From contig OZ007023.1 in assembly GCA_963931525.1 (NCBI GenBank), positions 1,736,001 through 1,800,000 on the forward strand: a DNA stretch of 64,000 nt. The letters run 5' to 3'. The notes below the pieces were generated by a model. It did no database searches. It had not been told where the DNA came from and worked only from the letters and a program-made list of their open reading frames with translations. Below, one piece after another: positions 35,566 to 44,389 of the stretch. The position numbers and the translations under genes are program-made. The stretch's first letter is position 1. Each line of letters opens with the position of its first letter. This stretch comes from Fimenecus sp900545625. Lineage in GTDB: Bacteria > Bacillota > Clostridia > Oscillospirales > Acutalibacteraceae.

Positions 35566-37692
35566 ATGGATACTGCTTTAAGAGGGTTTTTGACACGCAA
35601 CCTGCCGCTTGTGGCGGACCGTATCCGGATCACGCTTACGGAAGACGGCAAAAACGATCATTTTTGTGTTTCTTTTAAAGGCGGGTTTTTATTTGTCAAG
35701 GCAAATTCCCGCGTTGCCGCCGCCAACGGGATCTACACGTATCTCAAGCAGGTCTGCCGCGTCAACCTTTCATGGTGCGGCAACGAAGCGCTGCAGATAG
35801 ACGAGCTTATCCCTTTTATGGGTACCATTGAGAAAACGATCGAACAAAAATACCGCGTTTACATGAACTACTGCACGCTCGACTACACCATGTGCTGGTG
35901 GGACTTTGCACGCTGGGAGCGCGAAATTGATTTTATGGCGATGAACGGCATCAACATGCCGCTTTGCGTCATCGGCGCGGAAGCGGTCTGGTTTGAGGCG
36001 CTGCTTTCGTTTGGCTTTACGGAAGATGAGGCGCTTTCCACCATTTCAGGCCCTGCCTTTTGGGCATGGCAGCTGATGACGAATATTGAAGGGTACCTGC
36101 CGCCGAAAGACAAATCCTATGTTTACGAGCGGCTGGAGCTCGGAAAAAAGATCTTAGCGCGCGTGCTGGAATTCGGAATGCTGCCGATCCAGCAGGGATT
36201 TTCCGGACATGTGCCGATGCTGCTGCGGGAAAAATATCCCAACGCAAATATCCTGCCGAAAAACGGCTGGTGCCTTTATCCGAAAACGGCGCAGCTCGAT
36301 CCCCTTGACCCGTTGTTTTCAAAGTTCGGGCAGAAATACCTGCAAACCCTTGACAGACTTTTAGGCAATCACCATTTTCTTGCGTGCGACCCGTTTCACG
36401 AGGGCACACCGCCCAAAAACAGTTTCTTCTATCTGCGGCGTGTCGGGCAGGCGATCGACCGCCTGTACCGCGAATTTGACGAGCAGTCCGTTTGGGTCAT
36501 GCAGGCATGGACACTGCGCAAGCACATTGTGAAAGCCGTTCCGAAAGACCGCCTTTTGATCCTTGACCTCAATTCCGAGCGCACAAAGTCCACCCGCAAC
36601 CTTTGGGGATACGCGGTCGTGGCGGGCATGCTGCACAATTTCGGCGGCAAGAACGCCATGCAGGGCAAACTCTCCATACATTGCAAAAACCCGTATATGC
36701 AGCTTAAAAAGCGCGGTGCAAATGTGGTCGGTTCGGGACTTTTCATGGAAGGCATCGAACAAAATCCCGTGGTTTATGACTTGCAGTTTGCGCTGTTGAC
36801 CGAAAGCGGAGAAATCGACCTGAACCGCTGGCTCGACGACTACATTGAACGCCGCTACGGCGCATATTCCGACACGCTGCGCAAGGCATGGGACATTCTG
36901 CTTTCCACCTGTTACCGTGACAGCGGCTACAAGGAAAACGAAGTCGGCTCTACGCTTTGCGCGCGCCCGCTGATGGATCCGAAAAAAACAGGGCCTTGCG
37001 ACTACACGAAGCTGTTTTACGATCCGAAGCAGCTTGATAAAGCCCTGCCGCTGTTTTTGTCCGTAAAAGAGCAATTCAGCGCATCGGACGGATATCAATA
37101 TGACGTTTGCGATTTGACACGGCAGATATTGAGCAATCGCTTCCATACGAATCAGGCTCAATTTGCAGAAGCATTCGCAAAAAAAGACATCACGAAAGCC
37201 GAACATCTCGCAAAAGAACAAATGGATCTGCTTGCAGACCTCGACACGTTTTTAGGGCTGCGGAAAAACTTCACACTTGCGCGCTGGATCAACGACGCGC
37301 ACCGTCTTGCGCAAAGCGAATGGGAAAAAGCGTATTTTGATCAGAATGCGCGCACGCTCGTCACCGTTTGGGGTAACATAAACGGCGACTGCTCGGCGCT
37401 TTATGACTATGCGTGGCGCGAGTGGAACGGGCTCATCGCCGAATACTACGCGGTGCGCTGGCAGCGGTTTTACCATGAAGCGATCTGCGCGCTGCAAGAG
37501 AATCGCCCGTTTGTGACCGAAGCGGGACAATTCGTGTGCGAACGCCCGCGTTATGATGCAACGCCTTTTGGGAGCGACCTGTTTGCCTTTGAAAAAAATT
37601 GGTGCGAAACGTATTCCGAATATCCCGAACCCGAAAGCCGAGACGTGCTGCCGGAGGCTGTCCGCCTTGCGGAAAAATGGGAAATCGGATAA
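35566..37692 (+). CDS. Alpha-N-acetylglucosaminidase (GH89, NAGLU-type), cytosolic
   Basis: 708 residues, no signal peptide. The NAGLU order is complete: small N-terminal domain (KANSRVAAANGIYTYLKQ), barrel start RVYMNYCTLDYTMCWWDF (~99-116) with WEREIDFMAMNGINMPL, acid Glu279 in CDPFHEGTPP and Glu395 in GLFMEGIEQNPVVYDL, and the all-helical C-terminal domain (~500-708). The two Glu match the catalytic pair of GH89. Family enzymes remove terminal alpha-GlcNAc from heparan sulfate or gastric-type mucin glycans. GGAGG precedes ATG. Most bacterial GH89 are secreted; absence of a signal suggests it works on imported oligosaccharides. Confidence 0.93.
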   Translation: MDTALRGFLTRNLPLVADRIRITLTEDGKNDHFCVSFKGGFLFVKANSRVAAANGIYTYLKQVCRVNLSWCGNEALQIDELIPFMGTIEKTIEQKYRVYMNYCTLDYTMCWWDFARWEREIDFMAMNGINMPLCVIGAEAVWFEALLSFGFTEDEALSTISGPAFWAWQLMTNIEGYLPPKDKSYVYERLELGKKILARVLEFGMLPIQQGFSGHVPMLLREKYPNANILPKNGWCLYPKTAQLDPLDPLFSKFGQKYLQTLDRLLGNHHFLACDPFHEGTPPKNSFFYLRRVGQAIDRLYREFDEQSVWVMQAWTLRKHIVKAVPKDRLLILDLNSERTKSTRNLWGYAVVAGMLHNFGGKNAMQGKLSIHCKNPYMQLKKRGANVVGSGLFMEGIEQNPVVYDLQFALLTESGEIDLNRWLDDYIERRYGAYSDTLRKAWDILLSTCYRDSGYKENEVGSTLCARPLMDPKKTGPCDYTKLFYDPKQLDKALPLFLSVKEQFSASDGYQYDVCDLTRQILSNRFHTNQAQFAEAFAKKDITKAEHLAKEQMDLLADLDTFLGLRKNFTLARWINDAHRLAQSEWEKAYFDQNARTLVTVWGNINGDCSALYDYAWREWNGLIAEYYAVRWQRFYHEAICALQENRPFVTEAGQFVCERPRYDATPFGSDLFAFEKNWCETYSEYPEPESRDVLPEAVRLAEKWEIG

Positions 37693-37710
37693 TAAAGAAA
37701 AAGGCAAGAA

Positions 37711-37738
37711 AAAAGAGCAGCCGAACGGCTGCTCTTTT
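37711..37738. terminator. Bidirectional terminator between GH89 and rplS
   Basis: AAAAGAGCAGCC, loop GAAC, GGCTGCTCTTTT: convergent genes share it. Confidence 0.88.
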
Positions 37739-37750
37739 GCTTTTGCAAAC

Positions 37751-38092
37751 TCAGATCTGCTCTTTGACCTTTGCCGACTTACCGACGCGGTCACGAAGAT
37801 AGTACAGCTTGCTTCTGCGCACCTTACCGGAGCGGACAAGCTCAACCTTTGCCACGTTGGGGGAATTCACGGGGAACACACGCTCCACGCCGACGCCGTA
37901 GGAAACGCGGCGGACAGTAAAGGTCTCCGAAACCCCGCTGCCCTTGACAGCGATGATCGTGCCTTCAAAAACCTGGATTCTCTCGCGCTCGCCTTCACGG
38001 ATCTTGACGTGTACTCTCACGACGTCGCCGACCTTGATGTGGGGGCGCTCTTCTTTGATCATACCCTCGGTGATTACTTTCAATGCGTCCAT
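37751..38092 (-). CDS. rplS: 50S ribosomal protein L19
   Basis: 113 residues, at the bridge between ribosomal subunits. IKVGDVVRVHVKIREGERERIQVFEGTIIA and VSYGVGVERVFPVNSPNVAKVELVRSGKVRRSKLYYLR are family signatures. ATG at 38092 after AGGAGGACTTAGA; the upstream extension to 38128 is not needed. It has its own strong promoter and ~118-base leader and is monocistronic here, while relatives often have it before lepB-rbgA-rnhB, which lies 15 kb away. Confidence 0.97.
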   Translation of the reverse strand: MDALKVITEGMIKEERPHIKVGDVVRVHVKIREGERERIQVFEGTIIAVKGSGVSETFTVRRVSYGVGVERVFPVNSPNVAKVELVRSGKVRRSKLYYLRDRVGKSAKVKEQI

Positions 38093-38209
38093 TCTAAGTC
38101 CTCCTGTTTTTTTCAGGCGTTCGTGCATTTCTCGAAATACAGAGGACCGCCAGCTTTAATGCTGCCATTAACTGCCGTTGGAACGGTGCCAACGCAAAAT
38201 TGCTTAGAT

Positions 38210-38238
38210 ATATTAGCACAGAGAGCGTAAAAAAGCAA
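38210..38238 (-). promoter_or_regulatory. Sigma-A-type promoter and structured leader of rplS
   Basis: Minus strand: TTGCTT (38238-38233) and TAATAT (38215-38210), 17 bases apart. The ~110-base leader downstream can form GTTGG-CACCGTT-CCAAC and other stems; it may be an L19 autoregulatory leader, but I could not match it to the known family model. Confidence 0.7.
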
Positions 38239-38340
38239 GCATTTTTTCAAAATTTTTCATAAGTACAGACAAATCCGCGTGCTGTCAGGCTTTAAAACCG
38301 TCGGTTGTCATGAAAAGTATGCGCTGTTTTTGGGAAAAAG

Positions 38341-38976
38341 TCAAGACAGCTCGCGTTTGGCATAGATGCGGACAGACAACAGCCACGAACCCGCAAAGAG
38401 GATCGCGCCGATCAGCACCGCCGCAAGCAGGATTTCCGCGCTTTGTACAACAGAAATATCCAAAGCGCCGACATCTTTGCCAAACGCGCCGATCGCGCCG
38501 ACTGCGGCGCAGAAAAAGACCAGCACCCCGTAGTAAGCGATACGCCCCTTTTCCACACCGAAACGGAAAATAATGGGCAGCATCAGGCTTGGGCTTGCGA
38601 GCCCCATGGACAAAAGCAAGCCGAAAAAGGTCAGAAGCTCCGAAAGCTGAAAATCATCCGCAACAAGCATGTGCGCCGCAAAGCCGAGCCCCATCAGCAG
38701 AACGCTTAGACCGAGTGCGAGCAGCGTGACGATATATTTTACGGAAACAAGCTGGGTACGGGTGTAAGGAAACGTGCCCGCATACAAAGACCATTTGCAC
38801 TTTTCGTCATAAGAAAGCAAGTTCACAGACAGCGCGCCGACCAAAAACACCGGATACACCGCCAAAAAGAAATTGTCGCTCCAAACAAAGGCGACCGCAA
38901 AAACAACGGCGATCAGAAAATAGACGCGGCAGTATTTCACCGCCATATAGATGTCTTTTAATAGCAAGCCTTTCAT
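38341..38976 (-). CDS. ABC-2 type transporter permease
   Basis: 211 residues, six hydrophobic segments, fits the ABC2 permease type found next to YtrA/YtrB-like genes. KGLLLKDIYMAVKYCRVYFLI at the N-terminus, LSYDEKCKWSLYAGTFPYTRTQLVSVKYIVTLLALG and so on are typical. ATG overlaps the stop of the ATPase gene by four bases. Substrate is unknown; related cassettes answer to cell-wall-active antibiotics. Confidence 0.85.
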   Translation of the reverse strand: MKGLLLKDIYMAVKYCRVYFLIAVVFAVAFVWSDNFFLAVYPVFLVGALSVNLLSYDEKCKWSLYAGTFPYTRTQLVSVKYIVTLLALGLSVLLMGLGFAAHMLVADDFQLSELLTFFGLLLSMGLASPSLMLPIIFRFGVEKGRIAYYGVLVFFCAAVGAIGAFGKDVGALDISVVQSAEILLAAVLIGAILFAGSWLLSVRIYAKRELS

Positions 38977-39821
38977 ACGCCCTGCGCCTCCCGAATCAAG
39001 AATAAGAAGATCTGCTCCAGATCCATGCTGCCGACCGAAAACGAAGCAGGCACTGCTGCGCGCTCTACGACCGCTTCCACGCCGTATGGGGAACGCTTGA
39101 CCCCGTGCACCGCACTTTCCGGTATGGCTTCGAGCTGCTCGGCGGAACAGCGAATCACACCGTATTTTTCCAGCAGCGCGTCTTTTTCCTCACACAGCAA
39201 AAGTTTGCCCTTGTGCAAAAACGCGACATAATCGCAAATCTTTTCAAGGTCGCTGACAATATGCGAAGAAAGGAGCACCGCATGGTTTTCGTCGCGCGTG
39301 AATTCTCCGAACAAGGTAACTACCTCGTCACGCACAACCGGGTCAAGCCCGCTGGTCGCTTCGTCGAGCAGCAACAGCTTCGGCGCATGAGACATCGCGA
39401 CGGCAATGCCGAGCTTCATTTTCATGCCGCGCGAAAAGGCATCAAACGCTTTATCCGTCGGCAAACCGAGTCTTTTAAGGAGCTGCGCGTAAGTATCATC
39501 GTTCCAATTTTGATAGGTGCGCCGCAGGATGTTGCCGATCTGCTTAGGCGTTAAGCACCCGGGAAAGCCGACGTCGTCGAGCACCACGCCGACCTCCTCT
39601 TTGATACGGCGGTCATATGTCAAATTATCCATACCGAGCACCGACACCTGCCCCGCGTCGCGCCGCAGCATATTGAGGATCAGCTTTATAGTGGTGCTTT
39701 TGCCGGCGCCGTTTTCGCCGACAAGGCCCATAACACAGCCGCTCGGCAAGGTCAAATTCAAATTGTCCAGCGTAAAATCAGGATAGGTTTTGCAAAGTCC
39801 CGTGATCTCCAAGGCATTCAT
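38973..39821 (-). CDS. ABC transporter ATP-binding protein
   Basis: 282 residues. Walker A GENGAGKST (~35-43), signature region FSRGMKMKLGIAVAM (degenerate LSGGQ, as in YtrB relatives), Walker B LLLLDEATSGLDP, and HIVSDLEKICDYVAFLHKG. The C-terminal ~70 residues are an accessory domain. Translation is coupled on both sides (GntR stop and permease start). Confidence 0.92.
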   Translation of the reverse strand: MNALEITGLCKTYPDFTLDNLNLTLPSGCVMGLVGENGAGKSTTIKLILNMLRRDAGQVSVLGMDNLTYDRRIKEEVGVVLDDVGFPGCLTPKQIGNILRRTYQNWNDDTYAQLLKRLGLPTDKAFDAFSRGMKMKLGIAVAMSHAPKLLLLDEATSGLDPVVRDEVVTLFGEFTRDENHAVLLSSHIVSDLEKICDYVAFLHKGKLLLCEEKDALLEKYGVIRCSAEQLEAIPESAVHGVKRSPYGVEAVVERAAVPASFSVGSMDLEQIFLFLIREAQGV

Positions 39822-40195
39822 TCGTTTTCCTCCGTTAGCAAATTGAGCATTTCCAAAATATCCGCACGGCTTAGATTACACGAAGCGGCAAGACGAACCG
39901 CTTCGCTCAGATGCGCTTCGATCGCCTTGAGGTTTTCCTCCCGCAAAAGCTCCGTATTTTTCGGGGCGACAAAACACCCCTTGCCCGCTACCGTATACAA
40001 AAAGCCCTCTTTTTCAAGCTCGTCATAGGCGCGCTTGGTCGTAATAACGCTGATGCGCAAATCCTTAGCCAGATTGCGGATGGACGGCAGCGCCTCGTTT
40101 TCCGCGATCGCGCCGCTGATGATCTGCGTTTTGATCTGCGAATAGATCTGTTCATAGATCGGCACGCCGCTTTTGTTATCGATGAAAATTTGCAT
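39818..40195 (-). CDS. GntR-family (YtrA subfamily) regulator
   Basis: 125 residues: winged-helix domain (VPIYEQIYSQIKTQIISGAI, LPSIRNLAKDLRISVITTKRAYDELEKEGF) and a short C-terminal dimer helix, no effector domain, as in YtrA. Controls its own operon with the two downstream ABC genes. The promoter immediately upstream has a palindrome covering the -10, a plausible repressor site. ATG at 40195. Confidence 0.9.
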   Translation of the reverse strand: MQIFIDNKSGVPIYEQIYSQIKTQIISGAIAENEALPSIRNLAKDLRISVITTKRAYDELEKEGFLYTVAGKGCFVAPKNTELLREENLKAIEAHLSEAVRLAASCNLSRADILEMLNLLTEENE

Positions 40196-40212
40196 GCATT
40201 CACCACACTTTC

Positions 40213-40252
40213 TGTATATGTACAGTATACACAGTTATAACAGTTTTGTCAA
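40213..40252 (-). promoter_or_regulatory. Promoter and operator of the GntR-ABC cassette
   Basis: Minus strand: TTGACA (40252-40247) and TATACT (40229-40224), 17 bases apart. An inverted repeat TGTATA (40231-40226) ... TATACA (40218-40213) with a 7-base spacer covers the -10 box and start, a natural site for GntR/YtrA repression. Confidence 0.75.
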
Positions 40253-40260
40253 TAGAAAAT

Positions 40261-40289
40261 CAAAAAACCGCTGAAAAATTTTCAGCGGT
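40261..40289 (-). terminator. Terminator of the spoIVFA/radical-SAM operon
   Basis: Minus strand: ACCGCTGAAA and TTTCAGCGGT with AATT between, then TTTTTTG. 56 bases past the DUF2344 gene. Confidence 0.85.
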
Positions 40290-40345
40290 CAAAATCATAT
40301 CTTGCGCAGATGCGATGCAGTGCACCGTACCTTGGCTTTGCGGAT

Positions 40346-41017
40346 TCAGCAGAACGCTTCGCCGTTTGCGAGCAGAACACGGCGTTTGAGAATATCGGTG
40401 TGTTTTACGGCGACCGGTGCATTCTCGGTCAGCGCGTCAAGCAGCAGTGCGGGGCTCACATTGTTTTGGTCGCCCGCGGTCACACGCGCCGTGAGCGTAA
40501 CGCCGTCATCCTGCTGTTCCAAATCCAGGGCGAGGATATTCGGTTTGATGTCTGTTTCCTTTTCCACGCGACGTTTCCCCTGCTTTGCTTTTTTCAGCAC
40601 CGGCAATGTGTCGGCGGCAAAGCGCGTTTCCATCGCTTGCAGCAGTGCGGCGGGATCATCCGTATAAAGCTGCATCTCATAGTCCGCAAAGGCGATCTCC
40701 GTCGGCTTGTGAACAGGCTTTGCGACGCGCACAACGGTAATATCGCGCGGAAGCGCATCGCTCAGGCGGGCCTTGATCTCACGAAAGGTCATCTCCCCTA
40801 CTAAACGAATATCCATGGACTCGCAAAGGCTTTCCACCCCCAAGGGCAGCGGCCGTGCAAAGGTCATGAACAAATGCGGATTATACCCTTCCGTATACCA
40901 CAACGGAATCTGTGCGCGGCGAAGCGCACGGGTCATGCAGCGCATGAGATCCAGATGTGATATATATTTTGCCATGCCGATTTTTGTGAAGAATATGCGT
41001 ACTTCATTGAATTGCAT
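40346..41017 (-). CDS. TIGR03936-type (DUF2344) radical SAM-associated protein
   Basis: 223 residues. FTKIGMAKYISHLDLMRCMTRALRRA at the N-terminus and HLFMTFARPLPLGVESLCESMDIRL are characteristic. Function is unknown; it nearly always sits downstream of the TIGR03960 radical SAM protein, often with ribonuclease G and ribosomal proteins L21/L27, implying a role in translation or RNA. GGAGGG precedes ATG at 41017. It overlaps the preceding gene by 14 bases. Here the usual rng and rplU do not follow; instead a terminator does. Confidence 0.9.
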   Translation of the reverse strand: MQFNEVRIFFTKIGMAKYISHLDLMRCMTRALRRAQIPLWYTEGYNPHLFMTFARPLPLGVESLCESMDIRLVGEMTFREIKARLSDALPRDITVVRVAKPVHKPTEIAFADYEMQLYTDDPAALLQAMETRFAADTLPVLKKAKQGKRRVEKETDIKPNILALDLEQQDDGVTLTARVTAGDQNNVSPALLLDALTENAPVAVKHTDILKRRVLLANGEAFC

Positions 41018-42860
41018 CGCAGTGCCCTCCGTTTAAGCGCGCAGCGCCGCAAGCCGAACACTTCTGACGGCAGTTCGGCGAGGTTACACTTTCGTGCGCT
41101 CTGCGGTTCTCTTCCTCCAAAAACGCGCGGCGGATGCCGTAATCCAAGTGCTCCCACGGCAAAAGCTCCGAAAAATCACGGCGGCGGTTCGCATAGAAAG
41201 CGGGATCGACGCCGCAGGCTTCAAAAGCCTGCATCCAGTCGTCGAAGCGGAAAAATTCATCCCAGCCGTCGAATTTGCAGCCGCGCTTCCACGCTTCTTC
41301 CAAAACGTCGCACAGCTTACGATCCCCGCGCGCAAACACGCCCTCCAAAAAGCTCGTGTGCGGCTGGTGCCAGCTCACGCGGATCTTGCCCGTGTGTACG
41401 TTTTCCATCAAATATTTTTGTTTTTCCGCAAGCTGCTCCATGGTGTCCTGCGGTTCCCACTGGAACGGCGTAAAGGGCTTCGGCACAAAAGACGCGACAC
41501 TCACGCTGACCGTAACGCCTTTTCCCTTTGGCTTGTCCGGATTGTGGTAAAATTCGTTCACGACCTTTTGCGCAAGCTCGGCAATGCCCGCGACATCCTC
41601 GAGCGTTTCGGTCGGCAGCCCCATCATAAAATAGAGTTTTACGGAAGTCCAGCCGCCGCGGAATGCCTGCGCGGCGGTACCGAGGACTTCTTCTTCCGTG
41701 ACATTTTTATTGATTGCGTCGCGAAGCCTTTGCGTACCCGCTTCGGGTGCAAAGGTCAGCCCGCTTTTGCGGACTTTTTTGAGTTCTTCCATTAAGCTTT
41801 CCGAGAAATTGTCCACGCGCAAAGACGGCAGGGACACATTGATTTTTTCGTCAGGCGCCCAGGAAAGCAGCTGCGGCAGGAGCGTTTCGACCTCGGAATA
41901 ATCGCTGGTGCTCAAAGAACAAAGCGAGATCTCGTCATAGCCTGTGCTGTCGCAAAGGGCTTTCGCCTGTCGGTTGACCGTATCGCTGCTTTTTTCACGG
42001 ATCGGACGGTAGATAAAGCCCGCCTGACAAAAGCGGCAGCCGCGAATACAGCCGCGGAACACCTCGGCGACGGCGCGGTCGTGCACCACATCAACAAACG
42101 GTACAACGAACTGTTTCGGAAAATAAACCGAATCGAGATCGGCGATCACACGTTTTTTGACCTTCGAAGGGGCAGTTTCTTTCGGGGTGACTGCCTTGAG
42201 CGTGCCGTCCGCATGATAGGAGACATCATAAAACGCGGGCACATACACGCCCTCAAGCTTCGCGGCATCGCGCAGGAATTCAAGCTTGGTTGAGCCTTTT
42301 TCCTTGTGCGCGATCAGCAGGTCAATCAGCTCGTTGGTGACCTCCTCCCCCTCGCCGGGCAGGAAAATGTCGAAGAAATCCGCCAGAGGCTCAGGGTTAC
42401 AGGCACAGGGGCCCCCGCCGATGACCAGCGGTGTGAGCGCCGTGCGGTCGCGAGAGCGAAGCGGCACATTGCCGAGATCCAGCATATTGAGCACGTTCGA
42501 GTAGCTCAATTCATATTGCAGTGTAAACCCGATCAGGTCAAACTCTGAGATCGGGTCGCCGCTCTCAAGCGCATAGAGCGGCACGCCGTTCGCGCGCATC
42601 TTTTCTTCCATATCGACCCACGGGGCGAACACGCGCTCGCACCAGGCGTCCGCGCGCTCGTTGACAAGCCCGTACAGGATCTTCATCCCCAAATGCGACA
42701 TACCGATCTCATAGCTGTCGGGGAAGCAAAAGGCATAACGTACTTTGACCTGCGCCTTGTCCTTCACGACGCTCCCCAGCTCCCCGCCCGTATAACGAGC
42801 AGGTTTCTGCACCCCGTCGAGCAGATATTCCCATTCTTTTCGCAATTTCGTGTACCTCAT
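41004..42860 (-). CDS. TIGR03960-type B12-binding/radical SAM protein
   Basis: 618 residues. The N-terminal B12-binding-like domain (YAFCFPDSYEIGMSHLGMKILYGLVNE) precedes a radical SAM core with the CxxxCxxC cluster motif in FRGCIRGCRFCQAGF. SPNCRQKCSACGAARL near the C-terminus is an additional Cys cluster. The SAM-binding regions (DEISLCSLSTSDYSE, LTFAPEAGTQRLRD) are intact. Reaction is not known; paired with the DUF2344 protein, with which it shares overlapping reading frames. 45 bases downstream of spoIVFB, so possibly co-expressed in sporulation and growth. Confidence 0.92.
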   Translation of the reverse strand: MRYTKLRKEWEYLLDGVQKPARYTGGELGSVVKDKAQVKVRYAFCFPDSYEIGMSHLGMKILYGLVNERADAWCERVFAPWVDMEEKMRANGVPLYALESGDPISEFDLIGFTLQYELSYSNVLNMLDLGNVPLRSRDRTALTPLVIGGGPCACNPEPLADFFDIFLPGEGEEVTNELIDLLIAHKEKGSTKLEFLRDAAKLEGVYVPAFYDVSYHADGTLKAVTPKETAPSKVKKRVIADLDSVYFPKQFVVPFVDVVHDRAVAEVFRGCIRGCRFCQAGFIYRPIREKSSDTVNRQAKALCDSTGYDEISLCSLSTSDYSEVETLLPQLLSWAPDEKINVSLPSLRVDNFSESLMEELKKVRKSGLTFAPEAGTQRLRDAINKNVTEEEVLGTAAQAFRGGWTSVKLYFMMGLPTETLEDVAGIAELAQKVVNEFYHNPDKPKGKGVTVSVSVASFVPKPFTPFQWEPQDTMEQLAEKQKYLMENVHTGKIRVSWHQPHTSFLEGVFARGDRKLCDVLEEAWKRGCKFDGWDEFFRFDDWMQAFEACGVDPAFYANRRRDFSELLPWEHLDYGIRRAFLEEENRRAHESVTSPNCRQKCSACGAARLNGGHCDAIQ

Positions 42861-42905
42861 TTACGTGATGGAAATATTCTACACGAAAAATGCGGGAAAT
42901 GCAAA

Positions 42906-43514
42906 TCATTCCCCGCATTTCCAAAACAGCATCACGATCAAATAGCCGCACAACAGTAAAAGGGAGAAATTTCCGCGGCTTTGTATAAGCACATAAAAGC
43001 CGTATCCCATGCATACGGCGATGAATAAGAGAGATACGGCTTTTTGTATTGCAACCTGATGGTGTGGTTCGGTAATGTGCGCGCGTAAAAACGCTTCCAA
43101 AGCCCTGCCGCCGTCCAGTGAAAAAACGGGTATGGCGTTGAATGCAAAAATACTCAAATTCACTACTGCAGCAGTCAGGAAGGTATTTGTACGCTGCCAT
43201 AGATATAAAAAAACGAATAGAGCTGCAAGGACAAGATTGACAAAAGGGCCGGCAAGCGCGCTGCAGATCTCCTGCCGGTAACTGAGTGTAAGATCTTCCG
43301 CGCGCGTGATGGTCATGCCGAAAAGCCCGAGGGAGATGGCGCGCGGTTTGCAACCGAACAGAAAATCCGACAACAGATGTCCGCATTCATGCAGCAGAGA
43401 GAAAACGACCGCCATGCGCACCACAGTGTCTTCGGCGACGGTGAGCACAAAGCAGACCGAAAAGGCAAATAAAAAACCGATATGCAGACGTACGCCGCAG
43501 ACGCTAAATCGCAT
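42906..43514 (-). CDS. spoIVFB: SpoIVFB-type site-2 protease (M50)
   Basis: Intramembrane zinc metalloprotease, 202 residues, about five hydrophobic segments. The zinc motif HECGH is at residues 42-46 (SLLHECGHLLSD) and the third ligand region is NAIPVFSLDGGRALE (~126-140). The size is small, matching SpoIVFB which cleaves pro-sigma-K at the forespore membrane. It overlaps the end of the M23 gene (spoIVFA-like), its expected partner, and is followed by the TIGR03960 gene. A general site-2 protease role cannot be excluded. Confidence 0.85.
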   Translation of the reverse strand: MRFSVCGVRLHIGFLFAFSVCFVLTVAEDTVVRMAVVFSLLHECGHLLSDFLFGCKPRAISLGLFGMTITRAEDLTLSYRQEICSALAGPFVNLVLAALFVFLYLWQRTNTFLTAAVVNLSIFAFNAIPVFSLDGGRALEAFLRAHITEPHHQVAIQKAVSLLFIAVCMGYGFYVLIQSRGNFSLLLLCGYLIVMLFWKCGE

Positions 43515-44367
43515 CGGCAGTCAAAAGCCATGCGGGATTACAGCGCACGCCGCGGATACGCACCTCAAAGTGCAGATGCGCCCCGGTGGACTGTCCCGTA
43601 CTGCCCACACGCGCGATCACTTCGCCCGCGTTGAGGACTGCGCCGGCTTCGGCTATGATCTCACTGCAATGGCAGTAGACGGTCTGCACATCGTCGCCGT
43701 GCGAAAGGATGATATAATTGCCGCGTACCTCGGAATAGCCTGTCTCCTCCACCACGCCCGAAAAGGCGGCATAAATGGGGCTGCCGTGCGCGGCGGCAAG
43801 GTCGATGCCGGAATGGAAGCCCGCTTCATCCGTGACGGGATTGACACGGTAACCGAATGCAGAGGTGACGCGTTTATATTCTACGGGTCTATGGAACGCG
43901 CCCGTAATGACATAAGGCGCAAAAGAGGTGTTTTCCGCGGCTAATTGCAGATCTTCACCGCCCGCACCTGTCATGGCTTCCGTATTTTCGGCGGCAGCGG
44001 TCTCGGAAGCGGGTTCGGTCGTCTGCGTTGTGGATTCGGGATCCGACTGCGTGCCGAACACGCGGTCACCGAAACGCTCTACCGCGTCGGAAAGGGCGGC
44101 AAGCTCGTCATCCTGTCCGAAGATGGATGTATACGCCTGCCGAAACGTATCAAACCCCGAAAAGCCCGAACGATACATAGCAAATACGCTGAGCGCCAGC
44201 AATGCGCACACGATCACCTGCACGAGCAGCGTATGCAGCAGAAAGTCCCGCTTCGGTGTGTCTTCCGTTTCCGTTTCGCGGCGGCGCGTTCGCGTCGGGC
44301 GGCTTTCCGGGATCTCTGTCCGGACATCATCCCGCAGCCGATTCTGCCGAGGCTCCTCGTCATACAT
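43504..44367 (-). CDS. spoIVFA: SpoIVFA-type membrane protein with M23 (LytM) domain
   Basis: 287 residues: basic cytosolic head (~1-45), one membrane helix (~46-64), a Ser/Thr/Glu-rich linker (~110-145), and a C-terminal LytM domain. Zinc-binding residues appear intact: FHSGIDLAAAHGSP (HxxxD) and GAHLHFEV (HxH). SpoIVFA holds and regulates SpoIVFB and is cleaved by SpoIVB in Bacillus. ATG at 44367 is behind GGAAGTGATCGCG; the GTG three codons upstream is in the ribosome site. A sigma-E-like promoter sits directly upstream. An endopeptidase role in wall remodelling is possible. Confidence 0.8.
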   Translation of the reverse strand: MYDEEPRQNRLRDDVRTEIPESRPTRTRRRETETEDTPKRDFLLHTLLVQVIVCALLALSVFAMYRSGFSGFDTFRQAYTSIFGQDDELAALSDAVERFGDRVFGTQSDPESTTQTTEPASETAAAENTEAMTGAGGEDLQLAAENTSFAPYVITGAFHRPVEYKRVTSAFGYRVNPVTDEAGFHSGIDLAAAHGSPIYAAFSGVVEETGYSEVRGNYIILSHGDDVQTVYCHCSEIIAEAGAVLNAGEVIARVGSTGQSTGAHLHFEVRIRGVRCNPAWLLTADAI

Positions 44368-44389
44368 CGCGATCACTTCCTTTCTTTTA

